Below, one piece after another: positions 31,755 through 42,942 of a DNA stretch of 64,000 nucleotides. The DNA is from Brachyhypopomus gauderio. Its lineage: Eukaryota > Chordata > Actinopteri > Gymnotiformes > Hypopomidae. The position numbers and the translations under genes are program-made. Numbering within the stretch: the first letter of the stretch is position 1; each line of letters opens with the position of its first letter. The notes below the pieces were generated by a model, which saw only the letters and a program-made list of their open reading frames with translations, was not told the origin of the DNA and did no database searches. Where the stretch lies: assembly GCF_052324685.1 (NCBI RefSeq), contig NW_027506918.1:925964-989963 (forward strand), in the 5' to 3' direction.

Positions 31755-34140
31755 CAGACCAGGAACATCCCGTCAGGTACAGCAGCTAGGAAGCCTTACT
31801 TAAATGCTGAGCATCATTCCACTGACCCACGCACAGGCTGGCACAGTGACGTACATGCTCCAGCTATTTCCTCAAGGGGAAATGCAGAAATTTCCCAACT
31901 TGAGATGCACAAAGGCTCACTGTTGCCCCCTATAGACACAGAGCAGGACGGCAGAAGGCATGCTGATGTACACCACTGGCAGAATGTACAGACAAGGGAC
32001 GTCTCACCAGGTAGAGCAGATAACAGGCCTTACTTAAACGCTGAGCATCATTCCACTGACCCACGCACAGGCTAGGAGAGTGACGTACATGTTCCAGCTC
32101 TTCCCTCAAGGAGAAATCCAGATATTTTTCAACTTGAGATGCATAAAGGCTCATTACTGCCACCTAGGCACTGAGAGACAGGAGGCAGTAGGCACCCTAT
32201 TGACCATGAGTTACACCACTTGGATAGTGAAGGTCCACCTTCCTATTCTAACAGACATGTCCTTGAACATTTCCCTCATTTAAAGCTGCTAGATTTACTA
32301 GACAAGGACATGGAGCCATTCGACCCCACAAAATCAAACTACCTTGTTGAAGAGCCTCTCGGACTTGCCTTATGCAACAGAACGAGAGAAAGTGAAGCTA
32401 ATTTGGAAAACCACCTCTAGATCAGTTCACACGTTCATAGTCACAGCCGTTTGCCATTAGGGACAGTTACACTCAGCTTTGCAAAGCCCTCGCTGAGGAG
32501 TATTCCTTTTTCTTTGACGAAGCGTCAGCATTCATGTCGGCCAAGCCCGAACCTTCAAATCCCTATTTTTGCACAATCTCCACCCTTGTGTGAGAACCCA
32601 TGTCACACTTTTAGCACGCCAGGGTGACCTGTCGATGCGTGAGATCAGAAAGACCACACAGACAGTTTGGGAGACTGTTGTGCAGCCCAGTATGCCTGGA
32701 GGAGACTCCAAAGAGCTCCAAGATCCTCCCTATGCTTTCCCTGTAAATCCAGACACTGTTCTGTCTGCAGGCCCCTCTCACTACTCTCATCACAGGGACA
32801 GAGCCAAGAGGTGGAAAGAGAGACAGAACCAGTGGAAGGGGGGACAGCTATAGATAAGGATCAGTTAGTGGACCTCCAGCCTGAGCCAGGGGGGAGGCAG
32901 AACTGATGTTATTATGAAGTTACATGTAAACCTTCAGGCTGTAAGCATGTAGCTATTTTTCTAGATCTCTGATCTTTTAAAGGGAGATGTTCCTGGCATC
33001 ATCTCCGCCCACATCTCTGCATTTTCAATGCAGTAGGTTCTCTACTAAGGGGGGTGTACCCGGCGTTACCTCCTACCTCCTGTTAACTTTTGAGACACTG
33101 TATGGCAGTCCAGCTTTGTCCAACAACTAGTGAAACTGTTTGCCATCCACATTTTCTCAGATTTCGGGCAGACTTGGCCAAATAAGTCTGGCATAAATTG
33201 CATAACTATTCCTCAGGACCACTAGAGATGTTGGTTATTTTTGCATGATGACAGCTCCTGATGCTTAAGTGTACACTTAGCAATAGTGGCATTAGAAATG
33301 TATTTTGGTTGTTTAAATAATTGTCTATCACAGGATAGGATGAGGCATTACACCTCAGTTAAACCCCCATTTACATTTTACTAGATCCCATAAGAAACCA
33401 CTCTAACTGGACATTAACCCAAATGTCTTAGTTCAATAAGATCTTTCCTTTAAAACATTGTTAGGTTTGTTCCAACCAACAGACTAACACCAACATGTGC
33501 TAACTCCACACATTTCTCCATGCCTGATGTACTTCCTCTTTTACATCAAAGGCATTTAACCCTGCATGTAACCTTGTTTTCCTTGTATAAAGCCAAGTGA
33601 AATCTAAGCCATGCATTAGTATCCTTTCATTGTTTTTCTTGGTTTGGTTAACCTTAGTTACTGTTCAAGAACTGCCCAGTAGTGAACTTGTTGCCCAGAT
33701 GTGTCTCTACAGCATCTCCCAGCCATCTTATTGATCATGCTATGAGCGGGATGAACAACTTGACTCATCATGGAATTGATCACCTCCCAGTGGATGCTAC
33801 AGGGAACATGGACTGCATGGATAACCTTTTGTGCTTATCAGGACTGTGACATCAGCCCCAGTCTGAAGACCAAGGGGGGAATGTAGGTACCATGCTAAAC
33901 CAGCAGGTGGCAGTACCACTGGCAACACATTGAACAAGCGTGCTTTGACGCAAGTAAGGGTGTGTCTACAGTTCAGGTGTTTAAGTACCCTGAACAGCCA
34001 TTCATCACTCTCTCTCTGGTTTGACTGACATTGAGGTTAGACCTATTAAAGAGAGGCTCCGCCAATTCTCTCTCTCCGGTTTTCATTAAGAGCACGCGAA
34101 CTTTGCAACGACTAACAGCAAACAGCTGAAAGTCATATTA

Positions 34141-34640
34141 CTTAATTAACGAGCCCGAGTTACGGTGTAATCTAACCATCAACCGATCAACGTTACCACG
34201 ACAACAGATTCGCCAAACGACTTCAATCAAGCTTGTTAACGCGGCCACACGGACTGAAACAAAGGCGATCAATTCCCTATTAAACCGTGAACGAGACTTT
34301 CATTCCTGGACTTCATATCCAGAGGGACGATTCCCAGCACACCTGGACGACGTCGCTTTTATCAACGAGGAGCCTGCAGTGGAAATTCCCTCCTAATTCC
34401 AGGAGTATTCAGGGAGGACGACGAAACCACCCAGTGCTATTACCCAAATTGCAATCTGTGGAGACACCAAGCGCCAGTTTAACACAGGAGACTCCCACAT
34501 CAAACGTTAAAGCCGGGGACACAAACGCGAATTTGGCCAAGCGAAGCGAACTTCGCAATTCATTCCTACGAGGGAGGCGAAGGCAAGCAAATATGAGCGA
34601 AGCAAAATTATTAAAATTATTATTAAAATTATTATTATTA
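34141..34640. other. Possible remaining LTR sequence; no gene
   Basis: Continues from the right LTR-like repeat. One 128-codon plus frame (34287-34673) has no recognisable domain and is not supported by any other feature. Confidence 0.3.
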
Positions 34641-34936
34641 GGGGTGGGGGGCGGGGCGGCGTCATGTGTGTAAAATGTTGGTGGGAGTGGCGGCGAGTGT
34701 AAATTGTTGGACACAAATTAAGTATTATATCGCGATCGATCAATCGCCAGTGGTTGGCGCCAGAGCGAACTAGTAACTCATTGAATCATAGATGTAGATC
34801 GGAGATAAATAAGCTAGATTTTTTTTCAGTGTGAGAAATCGGATGTATGTCGTGTGAGCGAATGAAGACGGTCTCTGGTAAAGACAGTCAATGCGTGTGT
34901 CTCACGCTCATTGCGTGAGAGTTGGAAACCCTGATT
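34640..34936 (+). mobile_element. hAT-type MITE copy
   Basis: Shares GGCGAGTGTAAATTGTTG, AGTATTATATCGCGATC, CTAGTAACTCATTGAATCAT and the TCACGCTCATTGCGTGAGAG end with 20990-21238. The right end is GAGTTGGAAACCCTG. Confidence 0.7.
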
Positions 34937-35265
34937 ATTATTATATTAATTATTTGGCCAAGTTTAATATTATGAGTTCAGTAGCTTCTAGCTTCCCTGT
35001 ACCGCCATGTGGTGGACAACGTAGAACCTCAGAAAAAGTCCCCCAAGCTGGTCTGAAGTGGCCGGTTCGAAATTATTGTTCTGTTTGGTGGTGAATTTTG
35101 TTTTCATAATAAATGGTTTGTCCACTTGTCTACCTTTCTAGTGTGAATTATTAATATGGATAAAGTTTGGAGATGAATGTCGTGAGGATAATATAGGCTA
35201 GTTTTGTGTATTTTGTGTTTGCTAGCAAATGTAAGGCACTGTTTCCTGTTCACCTGTTGATCGAG

Positions 35266-35470
35266 TAGGCCTAGGGGTTTTGATGTGACGCTAAGAAAAA
35301 AAAGGTTTTTACTTTTACTTTTAGTACTTAAGTATTTTTGAAGGCAGATACTTTTGTACTTCTTTTTACTTAAAAAAAAAAAAAACTTTTACTTTTACTT
35401 GAGTAATATTCAATGCAAGGTAACTGTACTTTTACTCAAGTACATAATTGGTGTACTTCGTCCACCACTG
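35266..35470 (-). mobile_element. Fragment of a hAT-like repeat ending CACCACTG
   Basis: Rich in TACTTTTACTCAAGTAC motifs and ending TTCGTCCACCACTG, a very common fish dispersed repeat terminus. The other end is not recognisable. Confidence 0.5.
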
Positions 35471-36204
35471 ACCGCTGGGCATAGTTTATAAAAGGGCAAA
35501 GTTACTTGAACTGCAGACTTATCTAAGTTTAACTAAAACCTCAGTGTTTTGTGTTCAACTTTGTTTAGATAGTCTTCATCAAGATTTGTATATACAAAGT
35601 CCTCTTTGCTGTGCATGCCACCATCTTTTATTTATCTGATTAATGGACAACTTGTAGTCTTCCCCATTCTCAGACACACCACATTAATTTTTAGTTATTA
35701 AGCCAGCGCCATTACTCTTTGTTCTGACCACGTTGGAATAAACCAGCTGAGCTCATTAACATACAGTCACGCTGATCTACTGTTTAATGTTGGTGCCATT
35801 TTAGTTGCTTTGTTCTCCATAGGAGAACTGGAACTACAACCCCCGCCTCCTCACACGCGCACAAGCGCACGCACACATTTACTTTTCTCTCCTTTTTACA
35901 CACACACACACACACAAACTAGATACCCAGTCTTCACTGTAAATATACTGATCCTTGTTGATGCTGTTAGTTTTAGAATAGTTGGTTTTAAATAAATGTA
36001 TCATTTATTTTCACCAAATTGTCTGTGTTGATGTCATTCAAAAGTGGTTGATGCCAAAACCTCCAAAGAATTAATAGTTAAATCCTTCAGATACCAAACC
36101 ATTAATTACCTTTAGTTGATATCTAAACTTGTGGTTCTGGTATAATTAGAATATGAGATTGATTCTAAATTAATGAGACTGATTAATAATTATGGTAAAA
36201 CAAA
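35471..36204. other. Intergenic DNA, no gene seen
   Basis: AT-rich, with a short CA repeat at about 35898-35915. No exon, element end or long frame is supported. Confidence 0.5.
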
Positions 36205-36690
36205 TTATATAAATCAATCAAATTTTATTTATATAGCGCTTTTTACAACAGTTGTTGTCACAAAGCAGCTTTACAAGTGCCGACGAATCCTAGCCCCCAG
36301 TGAGCAAGCCAAAGGCGACAGTGGCAAGGAAAAACTCCCTAGTTTTTTGCATGAGATGTAATAATGTCCATCCGGTTAGGCAGGAGGTGGCCGGCCAGGA
36401 TGGATCGCTTGTCTCTCCTCATCTCATTATTCCTCAAGCAGGCGGGCAGCCATGTGGAGAAATGAAACAGGGAAAATTAGCTCTGTATGAGAACATATAC
36501 AGGACAGGTAAAATTATAAACATTTCTGGAGTGTGGCAGCAACTCCGGCACTAAGTTAAATTATTACAGCCTAGCTAAAAAAGGCAGAACCAGAAGGTAA
36601 CATAGGCTTGGGGGCATTCTGAGACAATGGCATCCGTCCACTGCACTGTCAACAAACTTGAGTGACCACGAGCAGTGACAGTGATATCTA
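36205..36690 (-). mobile_element. LINE 3' tail (L2/related)
   Basis: Reads, on the reverse strand, TGTAAAGCTGCTTTGTGACA and AAAAAGCGCTATATAAATAA, the same 3' end as the L2-like element ending at 24603, with an upstream UTR carrying a GAGGAGAGACAAGCGATCC segment. No RT sequence remains. Confidence 0.6.
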
Positions 36691-36700
36691 CTTTCAAGGA

Positions 36701-38691
36701 TTAGTAGGTGAAACCCCTAGACCCTAGTGATCGCTCCCCTGATCTGGCCTCCTGAGTGGTGCTCTCTTCCTCCATTTCCTCTTCTTCACCGTCTGAACAC
36801 CAGATCATTGGCTCCACCGGGGTTTCGCCACAGGACCAGTCCATAGTGCTCCCCTCAGAGGGATAGGGACAGACTTCCTCCTTGCACCCTCTCTTCCTCC
36901 TCACCGTTTCCCCGGAGAATTCAGAGGGGGGCGGACTCAAGTCCTCCTCCTCCGTTCACGGGTCACTGTCTTCCTCCTCTGTGCACGGCTCACCGTCCGA
37001 GTACTCGGACGGAGGAGGGCGTTCTTCTTCCTCGCCCTCACCATAATACTCGGTGGGGGCCGAGTACGCGGACGGAGGAGGGCTTTCCTCCTTTTCGGAG
37101 TCCTCCTCCGACTCTACTCCCTCGAACTCGCTCTCGGGGGTCTTCTCTGCTGAGCAGAGCTCTAGGGAGCCAAGCGCCAGAGGCGAACAGTCTCTAGTGG
37201 GAGAGCCGTGTCGCTCCTTCCACATCCTCACCGCGGCTTCACCATCGAAGCCACCTTGGTGTCCCGAGCCTGACGCAGCAGGTGCGCGCACAATGGGTCC
37301 TGCTGCATCTCCTCGCTGGTCACTGGGGCTTCGCGGTGCTGTGCAGGGGAAGAGGCATGGTGGTGCCTGCTGGACCTCTTCCCCTTCTTGGCACGGGTCG
37401 TGTATCCTGGCATTCGATTGGTCGGCTCGTCTTTCTGTGATGCTCGGTGGAGTGCGAAGGACGAGGCACAGAATCCTTGCTTGATGAACGCCACGTTTAT
37501 TAACATATATGTTTTAGCGCGGATAGCGCACACACAACTATAGACACATTATCGTGTATGACTTAGACAAAGACGAGCACGGGACACTGCGCGAACGCAC
37601 ATTAAATAGACAAACCACATAAGCCCAGAGTGATCACGAGACGAGCCACAGGTGAGACGAACAGTGTTGGGAACGTTACTTTAAAAAAGTAATTAGTTAT
37701 AGTTACTCACTACTTGTTCAAAAAAGTAACTGAGTTAGTATCTGAATTACTCTATAATAAAAGTAACTCGTTACCAGGGAAAGTAACTATTTGCGTTACA
37801 GTTAAAAAAAGGTTATATGCCAATTAATTAAGTTTTTTTTTTAAGCAGTTTTCACAGTCAGTTGAAATGAGTAGATCAGAAAATTGTTAAACTTTTGATA
37901 TTTATTGCACATCCACAGACCAGCTCAGGATAAAAGGATCCTTTAAAATCCCAAATCTTTGAGAGAAAAAAAAGCAAAAGTAAACAGTTACACTATATAA
38001 AGTGCATTTACATCTATGAAATTAAATTAAATTCTCTCAACCTGAGACAACTGGTTTGTTTACAACAGAAGTAAACTTAACAATAAAACCTCTATTCTTA
38101 ATTAAATAAATCAAATACCCAGTCTGGTAGACATTCAGGAACTTCAAGTATTTTCTTAAATAATGTTTATATCGCCTTGAAAATTCTAGTTTTCTTCGGC
38201 TTGCACCTGACGCCATTTCGGCCTCTTCTCCATTTGTGTCATGTCACTCGCGTGCTTCGGCGCGCGTGTAAAAACACTGGCTCTGATTGGCTATCATAAC
38301 GCTGCCTTAGCCAATCGCTTACTGACTTGTTAAGTTAAACAGGCGTTACACCGAGAACTGTGACCTATCAGGATCTGTTACTCCTCACTAGCCTGGGCAG
38401 CGGTCCGCTCGCATTAGTATATCAATATATAGTAACGCACCGCTTTTAATGACCAGTAACGTAAACGGCGTTGTAACGACAGGAAAAGTAACAAATTATA
38501 TTATCCCGTTACTGACAAAATGACGACGTTACCTAACGCCGTTATTTTTAACAGCGTTATTCGCAACACTGGAGACGAATGAACACATTCCGACACATCC
38601 ACACCCACGAAGATCCACAGACGCAGACGACTAGACGTAGATGACATAAATACACGCCCAAAGGGGAGGAGTCAGGGGCTGTAACGTGACA
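36701..38691 (-). mobile_element. LTR element remnant (LTR plus acidic gag-like frames) downstream of gene C
   Basis: Minus strand: LTR 38691-37436 (TGTCACGTTACAGCC ... GCATCACA) interrupted by a 910-bp hAT. A frame starting MPGYTTRAKKGKRSSRHHH (ATG at about 37413) follows. A second overlapping frame then encodes a Glu/Pro/Ser/Tyr-rich acidic protein (YYGEGEEEERPPPSEYSDG), ending in TGA after DSDP and continuing in frame (TEEEDLSPPPSEF). It is truncated at the left. A second copy is at 52510-53835. Gag identity is inferred from position after the LTR. Confidence 0.65.
37662..38571. mobile_element. 910-bp non-autonomous hAT in the LTR
   Basis: Starts CAGTGTTGGGAACGTTACTT and ends GCGTTATTCGCAACACTG, flanked by a perfect 8-bp duplication GAGACGAA (37654-37661 and 38572-38579). 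The paralogous LTR at about 53716-53730 has the single, uninterrupted GAGACGAA. Rich in GTAACT/AGTTAC motifs. Confidence 0.92.
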
Positions 38692-38816
38692 GAGATCAGG
38701 AAAACACAGATCAAACACTTAATCAGGGACAATACAGCAGAATGATCATCACCCTTATACACTTGGTCTGGTGAACATTATTATGGTATCATTATGGTAA
38801 GAGATTCCAGTCAGGA

Positions 38817-41800
38817 CAGGGTTGCAACTACTTACTTTCAGAGGTGTATGCAAACATACTATCGGCGCCCCCGGTTGCGAACATAAATAGTTGAACATAA
38901 GTTGTTGACGGTGGGGGGGGGAGGGCTGTCGACCGTAAGGTGGACACAAATTAAGTATTATATCTCATCGATTTGGCGCCCCCTCTAGGGCAGTGCCCCT
39001 ATATGGAAGTTTTTCTGTCTCAATATTAAAATGAAAATGTAATGCGCATTTGCATTTACATGTTCTACTCATACAAGCAACTTTGAGCTCAAAATTCAAA
39101 TTCAAATGCAATAACTCCATTTTCATTTGCAATTGTTCCACTCATACAAGCAACTTTGAGCTCAAAATTCTAATTCAAATGCAATAACTCCATTTACATT
39201 TGCAATGTGATGGACATCCATTCACATTTCATTTACACATACATTTTGATGCTTTATATGTGTCTTTATTGAAATGAAAATGTATTTCCCGATTTGAATG
39301 ATCAAGTTCATGTGATCATGCAAAGGTTGTATCAAAATTATAATTAAAATGCTATTCGCTGAATATGCTTTGCATTTCGTGATAACACGTTTGAAACGTA
39401 ATTTTCAACCTCACCACCACGCTAAAAAGATGTCAATATTCAAACCTTAATGGAGAAATAGCGCCACCCCCTGTTTGCAATAACATTACGATACCAACAG
39501 CGCTAAAACTGTGTCAAAATGCATCTTGAAAATGCAATCCGAGCAGATTGCATTTTCATTTCCATGGTCTTCCACTATAGTCAAATTATAGTCAAATTAG
39601 ATCCCATCAGCCTTCCAATCAGATTCCACCTCCCTCCACTTTATTCAGCCAATCGGGTTCCCCTTTCCACCTCAGGGAGCCAATCAGGACGGGACTAAAG
39701 CACGCTCAGCACAGAGCCATATAGTTTCTGGCTCTGCAGTACAGGCGAGTTTTTGGTCTTGATTTATGATCCCTAATGCCTGGTTCACACTGCACGACTT
39801 TTCAGTCGTCAGGTTTTTGTGCCGTTCGCACTACACTGGTTGTGCTGTAATCGCGAGTCTTTCAGTTGTTGTGGCTTTCACACTACATGACTGATCGGTG
39901 ACGCGGGCTCACGAATTACACGACTGGGGAATCGCCGACTCATCTGGCTGCCGTCCAAAAACACGAGAACACGAAAACGAAACTCTTGTGAAAACCAGCA
40001 ACACCACATAAAGAATAAAACAATGTACATGTACTCCACATTTTCGTTATTATTATTATTTTAGTCCCATAGTCCCAAGTTGCCAGAATTATTTCATCTC
40101 TCCGTTGCAGTGAACATAGTTATAATCAATCGCACTATTTCTCCAGTGCTGTCACAATAACTTAAACAGTGTTGTAGTAAAGTTGTAAGAAAGGTGAGGA
40201 TTTTGTGTGTTTGCTGGGTTACTGTTTTGAAAGCATTCTTGAAAGTTTTTTACATTCTCAGAGATATCTTCAGCGGTGCCGCGGTTCTCTCTCCGCGTTC
40301 ACATTGGCTGTAGCTAGACGCTGCTGCCGACTCTCAGTCGCCGACTGGGCTAGATATTAAACACGCTAGATATTAAACATGCTAGATATCTGCCGGTCGT
40401 CTGCGATGAGTCGGCGACCACTCGGCGAGCGTCTTTCAGCAGTTCACACTACACTGAGCGAGCGACGAGTGATTGCCGATTTGCCGACCACAGTTTCTGT
40501 CGGCGATCTACAAAAAACAGTCGGCGACTGAAAAACCAGCCTAAAATCGTGTAGTGTGAACCGGGCATAAGGTGCAAACTATAACGTAGAGGAAAATAAC
40601 TCGTACGAAAGACAGACCAAAGAATAAAAACGTACACTGAACACTCGATTAAACAAACACAATCTATGAACCCCAAAGGTATAGTCTGAGACTAGGGAAA
40701 GGCATGAAACGTAGACAACGGAAGCTTATACTAAGGACTTACCAAGGCATGAAAACATAAGGACCACTCGACTCAAACAAGGGTAATCTATGAACCCACA
40801 ATGTGTAGTATGGAGTGAGATTGCGATCTTTAATATGAGAGCGCAAAGATAAGATTCAATCAAGCAAGTCAGACACACTGAGCACGCAAAATCAAGAAAA
40901 CCGAGCGCTGTTAAGTGCGCTCACTTCCCTGTTTTCAGTGCGCGTTTCAGTTTTTTGCTCGCTTCTAAAATTTCTGCTCGCGTCATGATTACAAGTACGT
41001 TAAAGATCAAAGCTTGGTAGAGGATTACCTGCGGGTTCAGGTAATTATGCCGCGTCTGTGGCATTAACCACACTAAACAGGGACGCTGGGGGATTCTAGA
41101 TAACGTCACTCATCGAGGCATTACCGCTTTATAACTTTAAAAATACGACAGCACAAATGTTTATTTAAATAAACCAGCATTAACGAGCAGAAATGGTTTT
41201 CTGTTTCTGATCACACGAGACGCTTCACGGAGGTCGGCCGTTCTACCGCCGTAGTTTGAGGCACACAGTTGCTCTGCCACAGCGCTCAATTTGGCAATAA
41301 CAGTCACATCAGCGCCAGATAAGGCTGATATGTCTGCCACTTGATCGATTAAACTTTCACACTAATGTAGTGTAAATTCACCATAAGGACTCTTCTGCTA
41401 CCCTTTGAATTAATCTAATGAGCGCTTCTGTGACCATGTCTAAAAAAACTCGCCTGTACTGCTGCGCTGTAGTCCCGTCCTGATTGGCTGCCCGCTGTGG
41501 AAAGCTGTGGAACCTGATTGGCTGAATAAAGTGAAACCGTGGAATCTAATTTGACTATAATTTGACTATAGTGGAAGACCATGGAAATGAAAATGCAATC
41601 TGCTCGGATTGCACTTTCAAGATGCATTTTGACACAGTTTTAGCGCTGTTGGTATCGTAATGTTATTGCAAACAGGGGTGGCGCTATTTCTCCATTAACG
41701 TTTGAATATTGACATCTTTTTAGCGTGGTGGTGAGGTTGAAAATTACGTTTCAAACGTGTTATAACGAAATGCAAAGCATATTAAGCGAATAGCATTTTA

Positions 41801-42115
41801 ATTATAATTTTGATACAACCTTTGCATGATCACATGAACTTGATAATTCAAATCTGGAATTTTTTTTTCATTTCAATAAAGACACAAATAAAGCATCAAA
41901 ATGTATGTGTAAATGAAATATGAATAGACGTCTATCACATTGCAAATGTAAATGGAATTATTGCATTTGAATTTGAATTTTGAGCTCAAAGTTGCTTGTA
42001 TGAGTGGAACATGTAAATGCAAATACGTATTACATTTTCATTTGAATATTGACACAGAATAACTTCCATACCCCTATGCGTCGCATACGCTGCATACCCC
42101 CTTTTTGCGCCACTG
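38817..42115. mobile_element. 3.3-kb hAT-type element with long inverted arms
   Basis: Begins CAGGGTTGCAACTAC and ends TTTTTGCGCCACTG, between perfect 8-bp duplications AGTCAGGA (38809-38816 and 42116-42123) in the 3' flank of gene C; the same flank is uninterrupted at about 19455 and 53956. Arms of about 0.65-0.75 kb (about 39003-39755 and 41436-42088) are inverted copies at roughly 90% identity by eye. The left arm has an internal duplication of about 80 bp (39060-39225). No transposase is recognised between the arms. Confidence 0.85.
39777..40567. mobile_element. 791-bp PIF/Harbinger-type MITE nested between the arms
   Basis: Inverted ends TGCCTGGTTCACACTGCACG and CGTGTAGTGTGAACCGGGCA are flanked by TAA (39774-39776 and 40568-40570). 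Contains repeated CGCCGACT and GCTAGATATTAAACA motifs. No coding sequence. Confidence 0.75.
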
Positions 42116-42379
42116 AGTCAGGACATCAGATCCATATTTCTCACATGTAATACATTCACATTCAGTGGACTCAATCTTTCTGATGATTCAGCTTATAAAA
42201 ATGTAATGACAAAGAGCAATTAAAAATTATATTTTCTAAGTCAATAGTTAATAATCAAAGTCATTATTCTAATATTTTGAGGAAAAACATGTATTGAATT
42301 TTCTAAGATATAGTCAAAATATATATTTATAAATATAATGTTCCATTATTACATGTATGCAGATTAATTCAAGGCAACG

Positions 42380-42942
42380 TTAACTTTGCTGTTCCACTGT
42401 TACTGATATTTTTACTGGTAAGATCCTCATAGGAGAGGAACTTTCATTATCGAAGTAATTGTAATTCCAGAATAAAGGGAAAACAGTGTGAGTAAAAGTG
42501 TGTGTTATAGTGTGCAGGTGTGAACTGGTTAGAAGATCAGTGAATGTCACTTTCCCCCTGTCCCAGTCCAGCTGAACTCTGACCCTCTGCACTTTCTCTG
42601 TAGGTGTGAAGTAGTGAGGTGTCTGTCCTGGGCAGCATGTCCAGTATTTACCAGTGATTTTACTGTAGCCCAGACCCCACACTGAATCCCAGACCCTCTG
42701 TCCCTTTCTCCATTCAGACTCTCTAATTACACCCAGTTCCCATATTTCACTGTCTCCAACATCAACATCCCAGCAGTGTGTCCCTGAGTTAAAGCTCTCA
42801 GAGCCCAGGACACACACAGACCTATCAAATCTCTCTGGATTATCAGGAAGCAGTAATTTCTGTGGTCTCCATTCTACAGTAGTGAGATCATCAGACAGGT
42901 GGAGGTGTGGATGTGCAGTGTTGGGGTCCAGAGTAACAGGGT
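42380..42942 (-). CDS. Gene C exon 6: B30.2 domain with an 8-residue insertion
   Basis: 563 nt. The standard [15 protein letters not shown] segment is expanded to [15 protein letters not shown]. The rest aligns with A, B and [29 protein letters not shown], and a variable loop reading [14 protein letters not shown]. It ends VTVEQQS. Confidence 0.92.

Larger units (their letters stand above)
29528..34140 (+). mobile_element. Decayed LTR retrotransposon with nested Harbinger
   Basis: A direct repeat of about 130 bp (29531-29663 and about 34006-34140, sharing GAGGTTAGACCTATTAAAGA and CGACTAACAGCAAACAGCTG) bounds the unit. A polypurine tract AAGGGGGGA at 33872-33880 precedes a likely right LTR start, TGTAGG at 33882. 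Internal frames (31698-32075, 32220-32420, 32569-32906) are short, shifted and unassigned. A 234-bp tandem duplication lies at about 31760-32165. The superfamily could not be determined. Confidence 0.55.

Noticed and set aside
34287..34673. 128-codon plus-strand ORF
   Set aside because: No recognisable domain, biased composition at its end, and it lies in LTR-like and MITE sequence.
35040..35080. tRNA-like B-box (GGTTCGAAATT)
   Set aside because: No A-box at the right distance and no cloverleaf; no tRNA gene was found anywhere in the window.
37053..37484. 143-codon plus-strand ORF and its copy at 53115-53546
   Set aside because: Antisense shadow of the acidic gag-like frame; the acidic minus-strand frame follows an LTR in the expected direction.
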